17,198 bases of DNA, from NCBI GenBank assembly GCA_964632545.1, contig CAZWBQ010000019.1, positions 1-17,198 of the forward strand, in the 5' to 3' direction. The notes under the pieces were generated by a model, which ran no database searches, was not told the DNA's origin, and was given only the letters and a program-made list of their open reading frames with translations. This DNA is from UBA7398 sp964632545. Lineage in GTDB: Bacteria; Actinomycetota; Actinomycetes; Nanopelagicales; Nanopelagicaceae. The translations under genes were made by a program, and so were the position numbers. Below are positions 7,062 through 13,778 of the stretch, piece by piece. Within the stretch, counting starts at the first letter, position 1; each line of letters begins with the position of its first letter.

Positions 7062-7630
7062 TTCTTTTTACTAAACCTTACTAATATCTCTGGAGTTGCT
7101 GCAGCGTCAAGTTTTTGGTCGTGCGGTTCATTAGGAATTTCTATGCTAGTTAATTCACCTTGATAAACCAATCCAACTTTAAATCCACTAATTAGTGATA
7201 GCGACCGATCGTAATAACCACCACCTTGGCCTAATCGATTTCCATTTCTATCTACATGAAGTGCCGGAACAATTATAAAATCAATATTATTAAATCGGTC
7301 TTGGCCAATAGCATCGCCAATTGGTTCCATTAAATTCCCATTTAATTTTAGCTTGACAATTTCACCCTTCCAGATAACCCAATCTAGAAAATTATCACTA
7401 CGCATTCTTGGTAACAATAAAGTTTTACCTCGCTTTATGATTTCAAGATTTAATCCTTTAGTATCTGGCTCGTCACCATATGAAACATAAGACGCAATCA
7501 TGTTTGCGCTTTGAAACTCGATAGATTCAAATAAGTGATCCCATGTGACCGGTTGCACCAAAAACTTACGATCGGCTCGAAAACTTTGCCTAAGCGATTT
7601 TTTCTTGGCACTATTTGTCGAAAGTTCCAT
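7058..7630 (-). CDS. 5-formyltetrahydrofolate cyclo-ligase, 190 aa
   Basis: This enzyme uses ATP to convert 5-formyl-THF to 5,10-methenyl-THF, returning a stored or inhibitory folate to one-carbon metabolism. The family signature VPALHVDRNGNRLGQGGGYY (121-140), ending GGGYYDR (136-142), is intact. Basic residues near the N-terminus (KKKSLRQSFR, 9-18) fit the nucleotide-binding region, and YVSYGDEPDT (48-57) is the usual second block. The length is typical. ATG 7630 is divergent from the Glp gene, with 33 bases between start codons. A TAGGCT -10 box ends six bases before the ATG and no ribosome site is present, so the mRNA is probably leaderless. In other actinobacteria this gene is likewise divergent from the moeA-rimJ-glpR group; galU, often present there, is absent from this interval. 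Confidence 0.95.
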   Translation of the reverse strand: MELSTNSAKKKSLRQSFRADRKFLVQPVTWDHLFESIEFQSANMIASYVSYGDEPDTKGLNLEIIKRGKTLLLPRMRSDNFLDWVIWKGEIVKLKLNGNLMEPIGDAIGQDRFNNIDFIIVPALHVDRNGNRLGQGGGYYDRSLSLISGFKVGLVYQGELTSIEIPNEPHDQKLDAAATPEILVRFSKKN

Positions 7631-7636
7631 GGGATT

Positions 7637-7657
7637 AGCCTAGATTCAAAGTAAGGT
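7637..7657. promoter_or_regulatory. Divergent leaderless promoters, cyclo-ligase (-) and Glp (+)
   Basis: Minus strand: TAGGCT at 7642-7637, then six bases, then the ATG at 7630. Plus strand: TAAGGT at 7652-7657, then six bases, then the ATG at 7664. Both match TANNNT at the same distance from the start codon and neither gene has a Shine-Dalgarno sequence. The transcripts would start at or one base from the initiation codon. Confidence 0.5.
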
Positions 7658-7663
7658 TTAGGC

Positions 7664-8584
7664 ATGAACGAAAGAATTAAAGTTAGCGAGTTTGCGCAAG
7701 CGCTCCTTGAACTCGCTAAGCCGATTGATCCTTTCGATATGCCCTTGCTTGATGCGCATGGTGCGACTTTGGCAAGCAATGTTTTTGCCGGAGAACGATT
7801 AGTACTCCGCGAAGGTTCGAGAATTAGATCTACCCAAATCGGTTTAGCTGCATCAATTGGACTAGATCGGCTACCAACTAGACCGCAACCGCGCGTAGTT
7901 GTTATCTCCGCTGGCGACGATTTAGTTGAACCTGGCCAAAAATTACTCGGCGCAGAAGATGAGTTTGAAACTAATTCTTGGCTATTAACTACTGCAGTTA
8001 AAGAAGCCGGTGCCGTTGGCTATCGAGTTCACATGATTCCAGAGACCGAAACTGCTCTAAAAGATATTATCGAAGATCAATTAGTCCGTGCAGATTTAAT
8101 TGTTATAAGCGGTGAAAGCCAAGATGAATCATTTGATTTAATAACTTCAGTATTACAACAACTTGGAAGTGTTGCAGCAGTAACTCCAAATATTGAAGCG
8201 AGCGGTAGCCATAATTACGGAACAATTGGCCCCGACAAGACTCCGGTTGTTACGCTTCCAGGAGATCCGATATCTGCCTACATTTCCGCAGAACTTTTTA
8301 TTCGTCCAATGATTAGAAGCATGATGGGATTAAAAGACTTACATCGCCCAGTAATTAAAGCAAAACTTACAAATGATTTAATCAGCGAAGCCGGTACCCA
8401 CTCATTTATTAGAGCCATATTCCCAACTGAAGAAGATAAATCTCGAGTTACGGCAATTGAAAATCAAGCTGATCTTGTTGGACTTTCCGATGCGCATGGT
8501 TTAATCGTTATTCCGGAAGAACTTACAATTGTAAAAGCGGGCAGCCAAGTTGATGTGCTTTTGTTAGAGCGCCGATTTAACTAA
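7664..8584 (+). CDS. glp: MoeA/gephyrin-like protein lacking domain II, likely divisome factor Glp
   Basis: A 306-residue protein homologous to MoeA (usually about 400). Domain I pieces are at 1-45 and 46-75, the MPT-binding-fold domain III at about 76-222 and domain IV at about 228-306. The LPPFDNSAMDGYAV block and all of MoeA domain II are missing: LASNVFAGERL (36-46) passes straight to GSRIRSTQIGLAASIG (51-66). Domain III keeps VISAGDDLVEPG (80-91) and LPGDPISAYIS (198-208). The usual SGGVSVGE motif is instead SGESQDES (149-156), and the PGKP motif region reads EASGSHNYG (178-186). Molybdenum insertion is therefore doubtful. In Corynebacterium, Glp is a MoeA paralogue that binds the FtsZ tail and the membrane receptor GlpR; the GlpR-like gene two positions downstream supports that role here. 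The start ATG 7664 has a -10 box six bases upstream. MoeA homology is secure, the divisome role is inferred from neighbours and family knowledge. Confidence 0.8.
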   Translation: MNERIKVSEFAQALLELAKPIDPFDMPLLDAHGATLASNVFAGERLVLREGSRIRSTQIGLAASIGLDRLPTRPQPRVVVISAGDDLVEPGQKLLGAEDEFETNSWLLTTAVKEAGAVGYRVHMIPETETALKDIIEDQLVRADLIVISGESQDESFDLITSVLQQLGSVAAVTPNIEASGSHNYGTIGPDKTPVVTLPGDPISAYISAELFIRPMIRSMMGLKDLHRPVIKAKLTNDLISEAGTHSFIRAIFPTEEDKSRVTAIENQADLVGLSDAHGLIVIPEELTIVKAGSQVDVLLLERRFN

Positions 8585-8585
8585 C

Positions 8586-9158
8586 ATGTTTGCGGATTCG
8601 AAGTCACAATGGCCAATAGTTATAACGGATGGATCATTAACACTTAGACCGCTTAGATTTCGTGATCGAAAAGCTTGGCTAACTAGTCGTCGCTTTAATC
8701 GTGAGTGGCTACAACCATGGGAAGCAACATCGCCAGTTAATAAAATCGATTCAGCGCTACCTTCATATTTTGAAATGGTCATGCACCATAATCGTGAAGG
8801 TCGAGCAGAGCGGGCGCTTTCACTTGCAATCTGGAATGAAGGTGAATTCATCGGCCAAATCACGTTAGGCGGAATTGCCTTTGGCGCATATCGAGGTGGC
8901 CATATTGGCTATTGGATTGATCAGCGCTGGGCAAATAACGGGCTAACCACAAGAGCAGTAACGGCGCTTACTAAGTATGGATTTGATGTTATGCAATTGC
9001 ATCGAATAGAGATTAATTTACGCCCCGAAAACGGTGCGTCCCGAAAAGTTGCAGAAAAAGCGGGATATAAATTAGAAGGAAATAGAGCACGGTTTTTACA
9101 TATTGATGGTGATTGGCGTGACCACATAACTTTTGTCGCAGAAAATCCAAAAATATAA
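8586..9158 (+). CDS. RimJ/RimL-type GNAT N-acetyltransferase, 190 aa
   Basis: A single GNAT domain that transfers acetyl from acetyl-CoA to an amine, in the RimJ/RimL branch that acetylates N-terminal alpha-amines of proteins. Visible marks: LTLRPLRFRD (18-27) at the start, motif A HIGYWIDQRWANNGLTTRAV (106-125), the conserved HRIEINLRPENGASRKVAEK (139-158) and GYKLEGNRARF (160-170). The acetyl-CoA loop reads RWANNGL where a QxxGxG/A-type loop is commoner. The start lies one base after the Glp stop codon, so the two are translated from one mRNA. A RimJ-like gene between the MoeA paralogue and GlpR is also seen in mycobacteria, so the order is conserved. The acetylated target is unknown; a ribosomal protein or a partner of its neighbours are both possible. 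Confidence 0.9.
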   Translation: MFADSKSQWPIVITDGSLTLRPLRFRDRKAWLTSRRFNREWLQPWEATSPVNKIDSALPSYFEMVMHHNREGRAERALSLAIWNEGEFIGQITLGGIAFGAYRGGHIGYWIDQRWANNGLTTRAVTALTKYGFDVMQLHRIEINLRPENGASRKVAEKAGYKLEGNRARFLHIDGDWRDHITFVAENPKI

Positions 9159-9216
9159 ATTAAAAAAGGTTTGCAAAATTAGGTACGAAATACCCGATTA
9201 GTCCGGTTTCCCCGTT

Positions 9217-9222
9217 TATCTT
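9217..9222 (+). promoter_or_regulatory. Possible leaderless -10 box of the GlpR gene
   Basis: TATCTT lies eight bases before the ATG at 9231 in the 72-base gap after the GNAT gene. No ribosome site is visible in front of the ATG. A GGTA/TACC mini-inverted repeat (9182-9194) upstream is too weak to call a terminator. The glpR gene may thus have its own promoter in addition to readthrough. Confidence 0.35.
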
Positions 9223-9230
9223 TATCCATC

Positions 9231-10040
9231 ATGGGTTCTGGTCTGATCTATCTAATCATCGTTGGGATGTGGATTTCCTATTTTCTTCCAAGATGGGTCT
9301 CAAACCACGAAGAGGTATCCGGTAAATCTGTCGAACGTTTTAAAAATAGTATGGCAGCAGTTGCACAAAGTTCTGGAGTGCCAACAGAAGTAGAGCTTGC
9401 ATTGGAAAACGAACACCAACTCCTGATGCGAAGAATTGTCTTTACATCACTATTCACTCTACTTATTATTAGTGGAGCTCTTTCGCTATTAAAATTGTTA
9501 TCTCCAATTGCAATCTTGCTACCAATCTCTGGATTAGTCTTATTTGTTGTGCATGTGCGACGTCAGATATCCGCACTAAACATCGCAGCTCGTACCCAAA
9601 GAATTATTTCTAATAATACCGATACGCCAACGACAACTAATTATGCGGACTTAATTAGTAATTCTAAAATTACAGTAGAACGTAGAGTTCAAAATTCTTC
9701 GCAATATGCAGTAAGCGATCAATGGATTCCGCTTGCGGAGCGAGTTGAAAAAATTTCCCAAGAGCTTTCTGGAATAACTTTATTGCCAAAAGGTAGTGCG
9801 CAAACTCGTGAAACTTGGGATCCACAAAGCGTGCCACTTCCAACTTATGTAAATGCAGCTAAAGCTATTACTCCAAAGCGAGTCATCGATTTAACAATCC
9901 CTGGTGCTTGGAGCGAAGAGCAAGAAAAATTACGAGCAGTTCTTGATGCAGTTGCACCTACCAGGGATCAAATTTTTGATCAGGAACTTGCTAATCAGGC
10001 CGCAGAAGCGCTTCGACAAAATCGCGCCGCTAACGAATAA
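9231..10040 (+). CDS. glpR: GlpR/SepX-like three-TM cell-division membrane protein
   Basis: A 269-residue protein. TM1 is at the extreme N-terminus (GLIYLIIVGMWISYFLPRW, 4-22), followed by a charged loop, then TM2 (about 69-88) and TM3 (about 91-108), and a long soluble tail (110-269). The opening GLIYxxIVGxW..YxxPRW, the block WDPQSVPLPTYVNAA (196-210) and RVIDLTIPGAW (217-227) match what I recall of the actinobacterial GlpR/SepX family. This family is needed for septation in Streptomyces and is the Glp receptor in Corynebacterium. It is unrelated to the glycerol repressor also called GlpR. The last 35 residues are charged and probably helical. Its position downstream of Glp and a RimJ-like gene is the conserved order. 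With few aligned motifs to use, the call rests on topology, motif pattern and synteny together. Confidence 0.8.
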   Translation: MGSGLIYLIIVGMWISYFLPRWVSNHEEVSGKSVERFKNSMAAVAQSSGVPTEVELALENEHQLLMRRIVFTSLFTLLIISGALSLLKLLSPIAILLPISGLVLFVVHVRRQISALNIAARTQRIISNNTDTPTTTNYADLISNSKITVERRVQNSSQYAVSDQWIPLAERVEKISQELSGITLLPKGSAQTRETWDPQSVPLPTYVNAAKAITPKRVIDLTIPGAWSEEQEKLRAVLDAVAPTRDQIFDQELANQAAEALRQNRAANE

Positions 10041-10046
10041 ATTATT

Positions 10047-11333
10047 TTAAATCCAGCTGTTAAACCACATTCTGGCGTGCCAATCGTCATATGTAGTAAC
10101 TGTTGCGACAAATAGTGGAAAGAAATAAAGAAAAAAGATCCCAATAGCAATTTGTACCGCTATTAACGCTGATTTTCTAACCTTGTAAGTTTCGGGATCT
10201 TCTAAGATTTTAGCGAAGCAATAGACCAAAGCCAGAATAATAAATGGTTCAAAAACTATGGCATAGAATGAAAAAACCGTTCGTTTTTGAAAAAAGAACC
10301 AAGGTAAATAACCAGCAGCTATGCCAGTCAAAATCAAGCCCGCCACTTTTTCGCGACGACTAATAAAATAACCAAGCGTTACAAATAGCGCCGCTGTTCC
10401 GAGCCACCAAAGTAGCGGCGTACCAAGTGCAACAACTTCTTGGGCACAAGAATTGCTTCCACAAGTTTTAGGCGATTGATAATAAAAGGATGTAGGCCGT
10501 CCAAGAATCAACCAACTCCAAGGATTAGCAGAATACGAATGTGCTTGAGTTAATCCAGTATGAAAATTTAGCATCTCAACGTGGTAATGCCAGAGAGATC
10601 TAACTGACGATGGAATAAATGAAAAGAATCCACCGTTTCCATCAGCCCAATGTCGATCCCAACCGCGGTTTGATAAAAACCAACCACTCCAAGAAAATAA
10701 ATAGATGAATGAAGGGAGAAATAAAAATTGTGTGATTCGCCCAATAAGAATTTTTGTACTACTTTTATTCTTAAATTCGAAATAGAGTGCTATTACAAAT
10801 AGGGATACTAAATAGTAGATACCACTCCATTTAATTCCAATTGCAATTCCTAAAGATATTCCAGTCCACCAATACTTTTCTGTTAAAAAAAAGAAAAACG
10901 CTAATAAAACAAAAAACATCAAATAAATATCGAGCAGCGCAGTTCTGGAGAGCACAAGATGTAAGCCATCGAACGCCATCAATGATGCTGCACTGGTAGC
11001 TAAGAAAATTGAATTAAAAAGCCGCTTTGCGATTATATAAATTAACGAGATTGAGAGAGTCCCTAGTAGGGCACCGATAAATCGCCATCCAAATTCGTTA
11101 TCGCCAAATATTTTAATTCCAATTGAAATCAGCCATTTTCCGATAGGGGGGTGCACAATGAATTCTGGTGAAGTTTTATCAACTTCAACCCCATATTTCA
11201 GATAATCCTTAGCGCCATCTACATAATAAACTTCATCGAAAACGTATCCTTTTGGAGTCGCTAAATTCCAGAAGCGGGTAATCGCTCCAAAAAGCATGAT
11301 CGCTAACAGAGTGATTTGTTCACGTGCTCGCAT
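10047..11333 (-). CDS. pmt: Protein O-mannosyltransferase (GT39), 428 aa
   Basis: A polytopic GT-C glycosyltransferase that moves mannose from polyprenyl-phosphate-mannose to Ser/Thr of proteins during Sec export. Visible marks: the N-terminal Arg in AITRFWNLATPKG (17-29), the acidic catalytic pair D33-E34 in FDEVYYVDGAKDYL, and HPPIGKWLISIGIKIFG (61-77). Many membrane helices follow, then the LWHYHVEMLNFHTGL stretch typical of the PMT family and a C-terminal block of helices ending MWFNSWI. It is slightly shorter than most actinobacterial members. The gene is divergent from rsmI with 14 bases between start codons, the same neighbour as in mycobacteria and streptomycetes. A TCTAAT box ends six bases before ATG 11333, suggesting a leaderless mRNA. 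Its stop lies six bases from that of convergent glpR. Confidence 0.94.
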   Translation of the reverse strand: MRAREQITLLAIMLFGAITRFWNLATPKGYVFDEVYYVDGAKDYLKYGVEVDKTSPEFIVHPPIGKWLISIGIKIFGDNEFGWRFIGALLGTLSISLIYIIAKRLFNSIFLATSAASLMAFDGLHLVLSRTALLDIYLMFFVLLAFFFFLTEKYWWTGISLGIAIGIKWSGIYYLVSLFVIALYFEFKNKSSTKILIGRITQFLFLPSFIYLFSWSGWFLSNRGWDRHWADGNGGFFSFIPSSVRSLWHYHVEMLNFHTGLTQAHSYSANPWSWLILGRPTSFYYQSPKTCGSNSCAQEVVALGTPLLWWLGTAALFVTLGYFISRREKVAGLILTGIAAGYLPWFFFQKRTVFSFYAIVFEPFIILALVYCFAKILEDPETYKVRKSALIAVQIAIGIFFLYFFPLFVATVTTYDDWHARMWFNSWI

Positions 11334-11335
11334 GA

Positions 11336-11345
11336 CACAATTAGA
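11336..11345. promoter_or_regulatory. Overlapping divergent -10 boxes, pmt (-) and rsmI (+)
   Basis: Minus strand: TCTAAT at 11345-11340, six bases before the pmt ATG (11333). Plus strand: CACAAT at 11336-11341, six bases before the rsmI ATG (11348); this box is weaker (4 of 6 matches to TATAAT). The boxes share two bases, and each sits inside the other gene's start region. Neither gene has a ribosome site. Confidence 0.4.
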
Positions 11346-11347
11346 GC

Positions 11348-12190
11348 ATGGCGCAACTGATTTTGGCAGCAGTACCGTTAGGAAATCCTGGGGACGCTTC
11401 TAAACGACTTACGGAGGCCTTGCTCTCCGCTCGAGTGATTGCCGCCGAAGATTCGAGAAAATTATCTCGTTTATGTAAAGACCTTGGAATAACCCATACC
11501 GCTCGAGTGTTCTCATTTTTCGAAGGTAATGAAAATGAACGAGTTATCGAATTACTTGAAATTTTAAAGAGTGGAATTGATGTATTAGTTGTTACAGATG
11601 CTGGAATGCCAAGCGTTAGCGATCCTGGATATCGCTTAGTTAAAATAGCAATTGAAAATGAAATTGATGTAAAAGTTTTACCAGGGCCCAGTGCAGTTCT
11701 CACTGCGCTTGCAATCTCGGGATTACCAACAGATCGATTCTGTTTTGAAGGGTTCGCGCCACGAACATCTGGTGCGCGAGATTCTTGGTTTCAAAAACTC
11801 TCAGAAGAAGAGCGAACAATTGTTTTCTTTGAAGCGCCACACCGATTACATGAATCTTTGGTCGCTGCAGCGGAAGCATTTGGGAGCGATCGTGATGCAG
11901 TTATCTGTAGGGAACTTACTAAAACTTATGAAGAGATTGTTCGTGGAAAACTTGACCAATTAATGGTCTGGGCAAGCGAAAAGGAAATACTTGGTGAAAT
12001 CACTTTAGTTATCGCAGGATTTAATCCAAGCAGTCGTGAATTCTTGCCAGCCGATATTATTGCTAAAGTTTTAGAGAAGGAAAATGCTGGCGAGCCACGA
12101 AAATCCGCGATTCAAGCAGTTGCACAAGAGTTACATCTTCCCAAGCGCGAAGTTTTTGACCTGATGGTGAAATTTAAAAACGAATCCTGA
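11348..12190 (+). CDS. rsmI: 16S rRNA (cytidine1402-2'-O)-methyltransferase RsmI
   Basis: RsmI uses SAM to methylate the ribose of C1402 in the decoding site of 16S rRNA. The protein is 280 residues, the normal length, and belongs to the tetrapyrrole-methylase fold. Visible marks: LAAVPLGNPGDAS near the N-terminus (6-18), VIAAEDSRKLSRL (30-42), VVTDAGMPSVSDPGYRL, the GPSAVLTALAISGLPTDRF stretch, and FFEAPHRLHESL, all in family order. It is the first gene of the rsmI-metG-tatD-rsmA-ispE run, an order shared by actinobacteria and containing a second 16S methyltransferase gene, rsmA. The start at ATG 11348 lacks a ribosome site and is probably leaderless. Confidence 0.96.
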   Translation: MAQLILAAVPLGNPGDASKRLTEALLSARVIAAEDSRKLSRLCKDLGITHTARVFSFFEGNENERVIELLEILKSGIDVLVVTDAGMPSVSDPGYRLVKIAIENEIDVKVLPGPSAVLTALAISGLPTDRFCFEGFAPRTSGARDSWFQKLSEEERTIVFFEAPHRLHESLVAAAEAFGSDRDAVICRELTKTYEEIVRGKLDQLMVWASEKEILGEITLVIAGFNPSSREFLPADIIAKVLEKENAGEPRKSAIQAVAQELHLPKREVFDLMVKFKNES

Positions 12191-12191
12191 T

Positions 12192-12197
12192 TAGAAT
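12192..12197 (+). promoter_or_regulatory. Leaderless -10 box of metG
   Basis: TAGAAT begins two bases after the rsmI stop. The next six bases are ATGCAA, then comes ATG 12204. With the spacing seen at other genes in the window, this places the transcript start at ATG 12204 and makes the ATG at 12198, which touches the box, an unlikely start codon. Confidence 0.5.
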
Positions 12198-12203
12198 ATG
12201 CAA

Positions 12204-13778
12204 ATGTCCACCAACTCGGAAAAGTCGTTTTATTTAACGACTCCAATTTATTATGTGAATGATGCGCCTCATATTGGCCATGCATACACCACAGTTGCGG
12301 GCGATGTATTAACGCGATGGCACCGCCAAAAGGGCGAAAGTGTTTGGTTTCTAACGGGAACAGATGAACATGGTCAGAAAGTTATGCGAACTGCTGAAGC
12401 TAATAACGTAAAACCACAAGATTGGTGCGATCGATTAGTTGAAGAAGCATGGAAGCCAAATTGGAAATCGCTCTATATTGCTAACGATGACTTTATTAGA
12501 ACTACAGAAGAACGCCATGAAGTAAGAGTGCAACGCTTCTTACAAGGTTTAATGGAAGCCGGATTCATTTACGAAGCTAAATACGAAGGTCCCTATTGCG
12601 TAGGGTGCGAAGAGTTCAAATTGCCGGGCGATTTAATTGAAGGTAAATGTCCAATTCATTCAAAGCCAGTAGAGATGTTAAGTGAGACCAACTGGTTCTT
12701 TAAGCTTTCAGCATTTGTAACGCCACTTTTGGAGCGTTACAAAAATAACCCGGAAACCTGTGAACCTGCTTCGGCACGAAACGAAGTTATTGCTTTTCTA
12801 GAAGGTGGCGTAACCGATTTATCTATTTCACGTTCCACTTTTGATTGGGGAATTCAAGTTCCTTGGGATAAAGCACAAGTAGTTTATGTCTGGTTCGATG
12901 CGTTACTAAATTATGCGACAGCAGTTGGGTTGGGCGATCCAGTCGATTCTGCGGGCGGAAAACAATTTGCTAAAACTTGGCCAGCTGATGTGCACTTAGT
13001 CGGGAAAGATATTCTTCGATTTCATGCTGTGATTTGGCCAGCAATGTTAATGGCCGCTGGTTTACAACCTCCTAAGAAAGTATTTGCTCATGGTTGGCTT
13101 TTAGTTGGTGGCGAGAAAATGAGCAAGAGTAAATTAACTGGAATTGCGCCGCGCGATATTACAGATCATTTTGGCGTAGATGCATTCCGTTATTACTTCT
13201 TAAGAGCGATTCCATTTGGTAGTGATGGTTCATTCTCTTGGGAAGATATGTCAGCTCGATATACCAGCGAATTAGCCAATGATTTCGGTAACTTAGCCTC
13301 CCGATTAGCCGCAATGGTTGAAAAATATTGTGGTGGCCTTTTACCTGCAGTTGCCCATGATGCAACGCTTGAAGCCGAGTTAATTAAAACTGTAGTAAAT
13401 GCTGACACTGCAATTTGCGCACTTGATTTTCAAAGCGGAATAAATTCGATTATGGATTTTTGCAAACGCGTTAATGGATATGTGACTGAAAAAGAACCAT
13501 GGATATTGGCTAAAGATGATTTGCGCCGTAGCGAATTGGAAGCTGTGTTGTATAACACCGCTGAAGCGCTACGAGCGCTTGCTGTACTACTCCACCCAGT
13601 AATGCCTATCTCTACCGAAGCGCTCTGGGTTTCACTTGGCGCTGCAGAAACACTAGGTAAGTTGTCAGATCAAAAAATTGGTGAAGTTGCAAAGTGGGGT
13701 CAATTAAAACCTGGCACAACAATTTCAAAGGGAGCAATTCTCTTTCCACGATTACCAGATGTAGAAACAAATGGCTGA
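12204..13778 (+). CDS. metG: Methionyl-tRNA synthetase, 524 aa
   Basis: A class I synthetase that charges tRNA-Met in two ATP-dependent steps. The HIGH box is PHIGHAYT (22-29) and the second signature is KMSKS (305-309), both intact. A connective-domain zinc knuckle is formed by C132, C135, C149 and H152 (CVGC ... CPIH). The anticodon-binding helical domain fills about 370-510. The C-terminal EMAP/tRNA-binding extension of the E. coli enzyme is absent, as in the roughly 520-residue mycobacterial form. I choose ATG 12204 (MSTNSEKSFYLTTPIYYVND) over ATG 12198 because the -10-like TAGAAT ends immediately before 12198. The last eight bases overlap the start of tatD (ATGGCTGA), so translation is probably coupled. 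Confidence 0.96.
   Translation: MSTNSEKSFYLTTPIYYVNDAPHIGHAYTTVAGDVLTRWHRQKGESVWFLTGTDEHGQKVMRTAEANNVKPQDWCDRLVEEAWKPNWKSLYIANDDFIRTTEERHEVRVQRFLQGLMEAGFIYEAKYEGPYCVGCEEFKLPGDLIEGKCPIHSKPVEMLSETNWFFKLSAFVTPLLERYKNNPETCEPASARNEVIAFLEGGVTDLSISRSTFDWGIQVPWDKAQVVYVWFDALLNYATAVGLGDPVDSAGGKQFAKTWPADVHLVGKDILRFHAVIWPAMLMAAGLQPPKKVFAHGWLLVGGEKMSKSKLTGIAPRDITDHFGVDAFRYYFLRAIPFGSDGSFSWEDMSARYTSELANDFGNLASRLAAMVEKYCGGLLPAVAHDATLEAELIKTVVNADTAICALDFQSGINSIMDFCKRVNGYVTEKEPWILAKDDLRRSELEAVLYNTAEALRALAVLLHPVMPISTEALWVSLGAAETLGKLSDQKIGEVAKWGQLKPGTTISKGAILFPRLPDVETNG

Noticed and set aside
7664..8584. Plain annotation as molybdopterin molybdenumtransferase
   Set aside because: Domain II and key motifs are missing and the gene neighbourhood points to the Glp-GlpR division module.
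9182..9194. GGTA/TACC inverted repeat after the GNAT gene as a terminator
   Set aside because: A four-base stem without a U-run is not enough; such repeats are common by chance.
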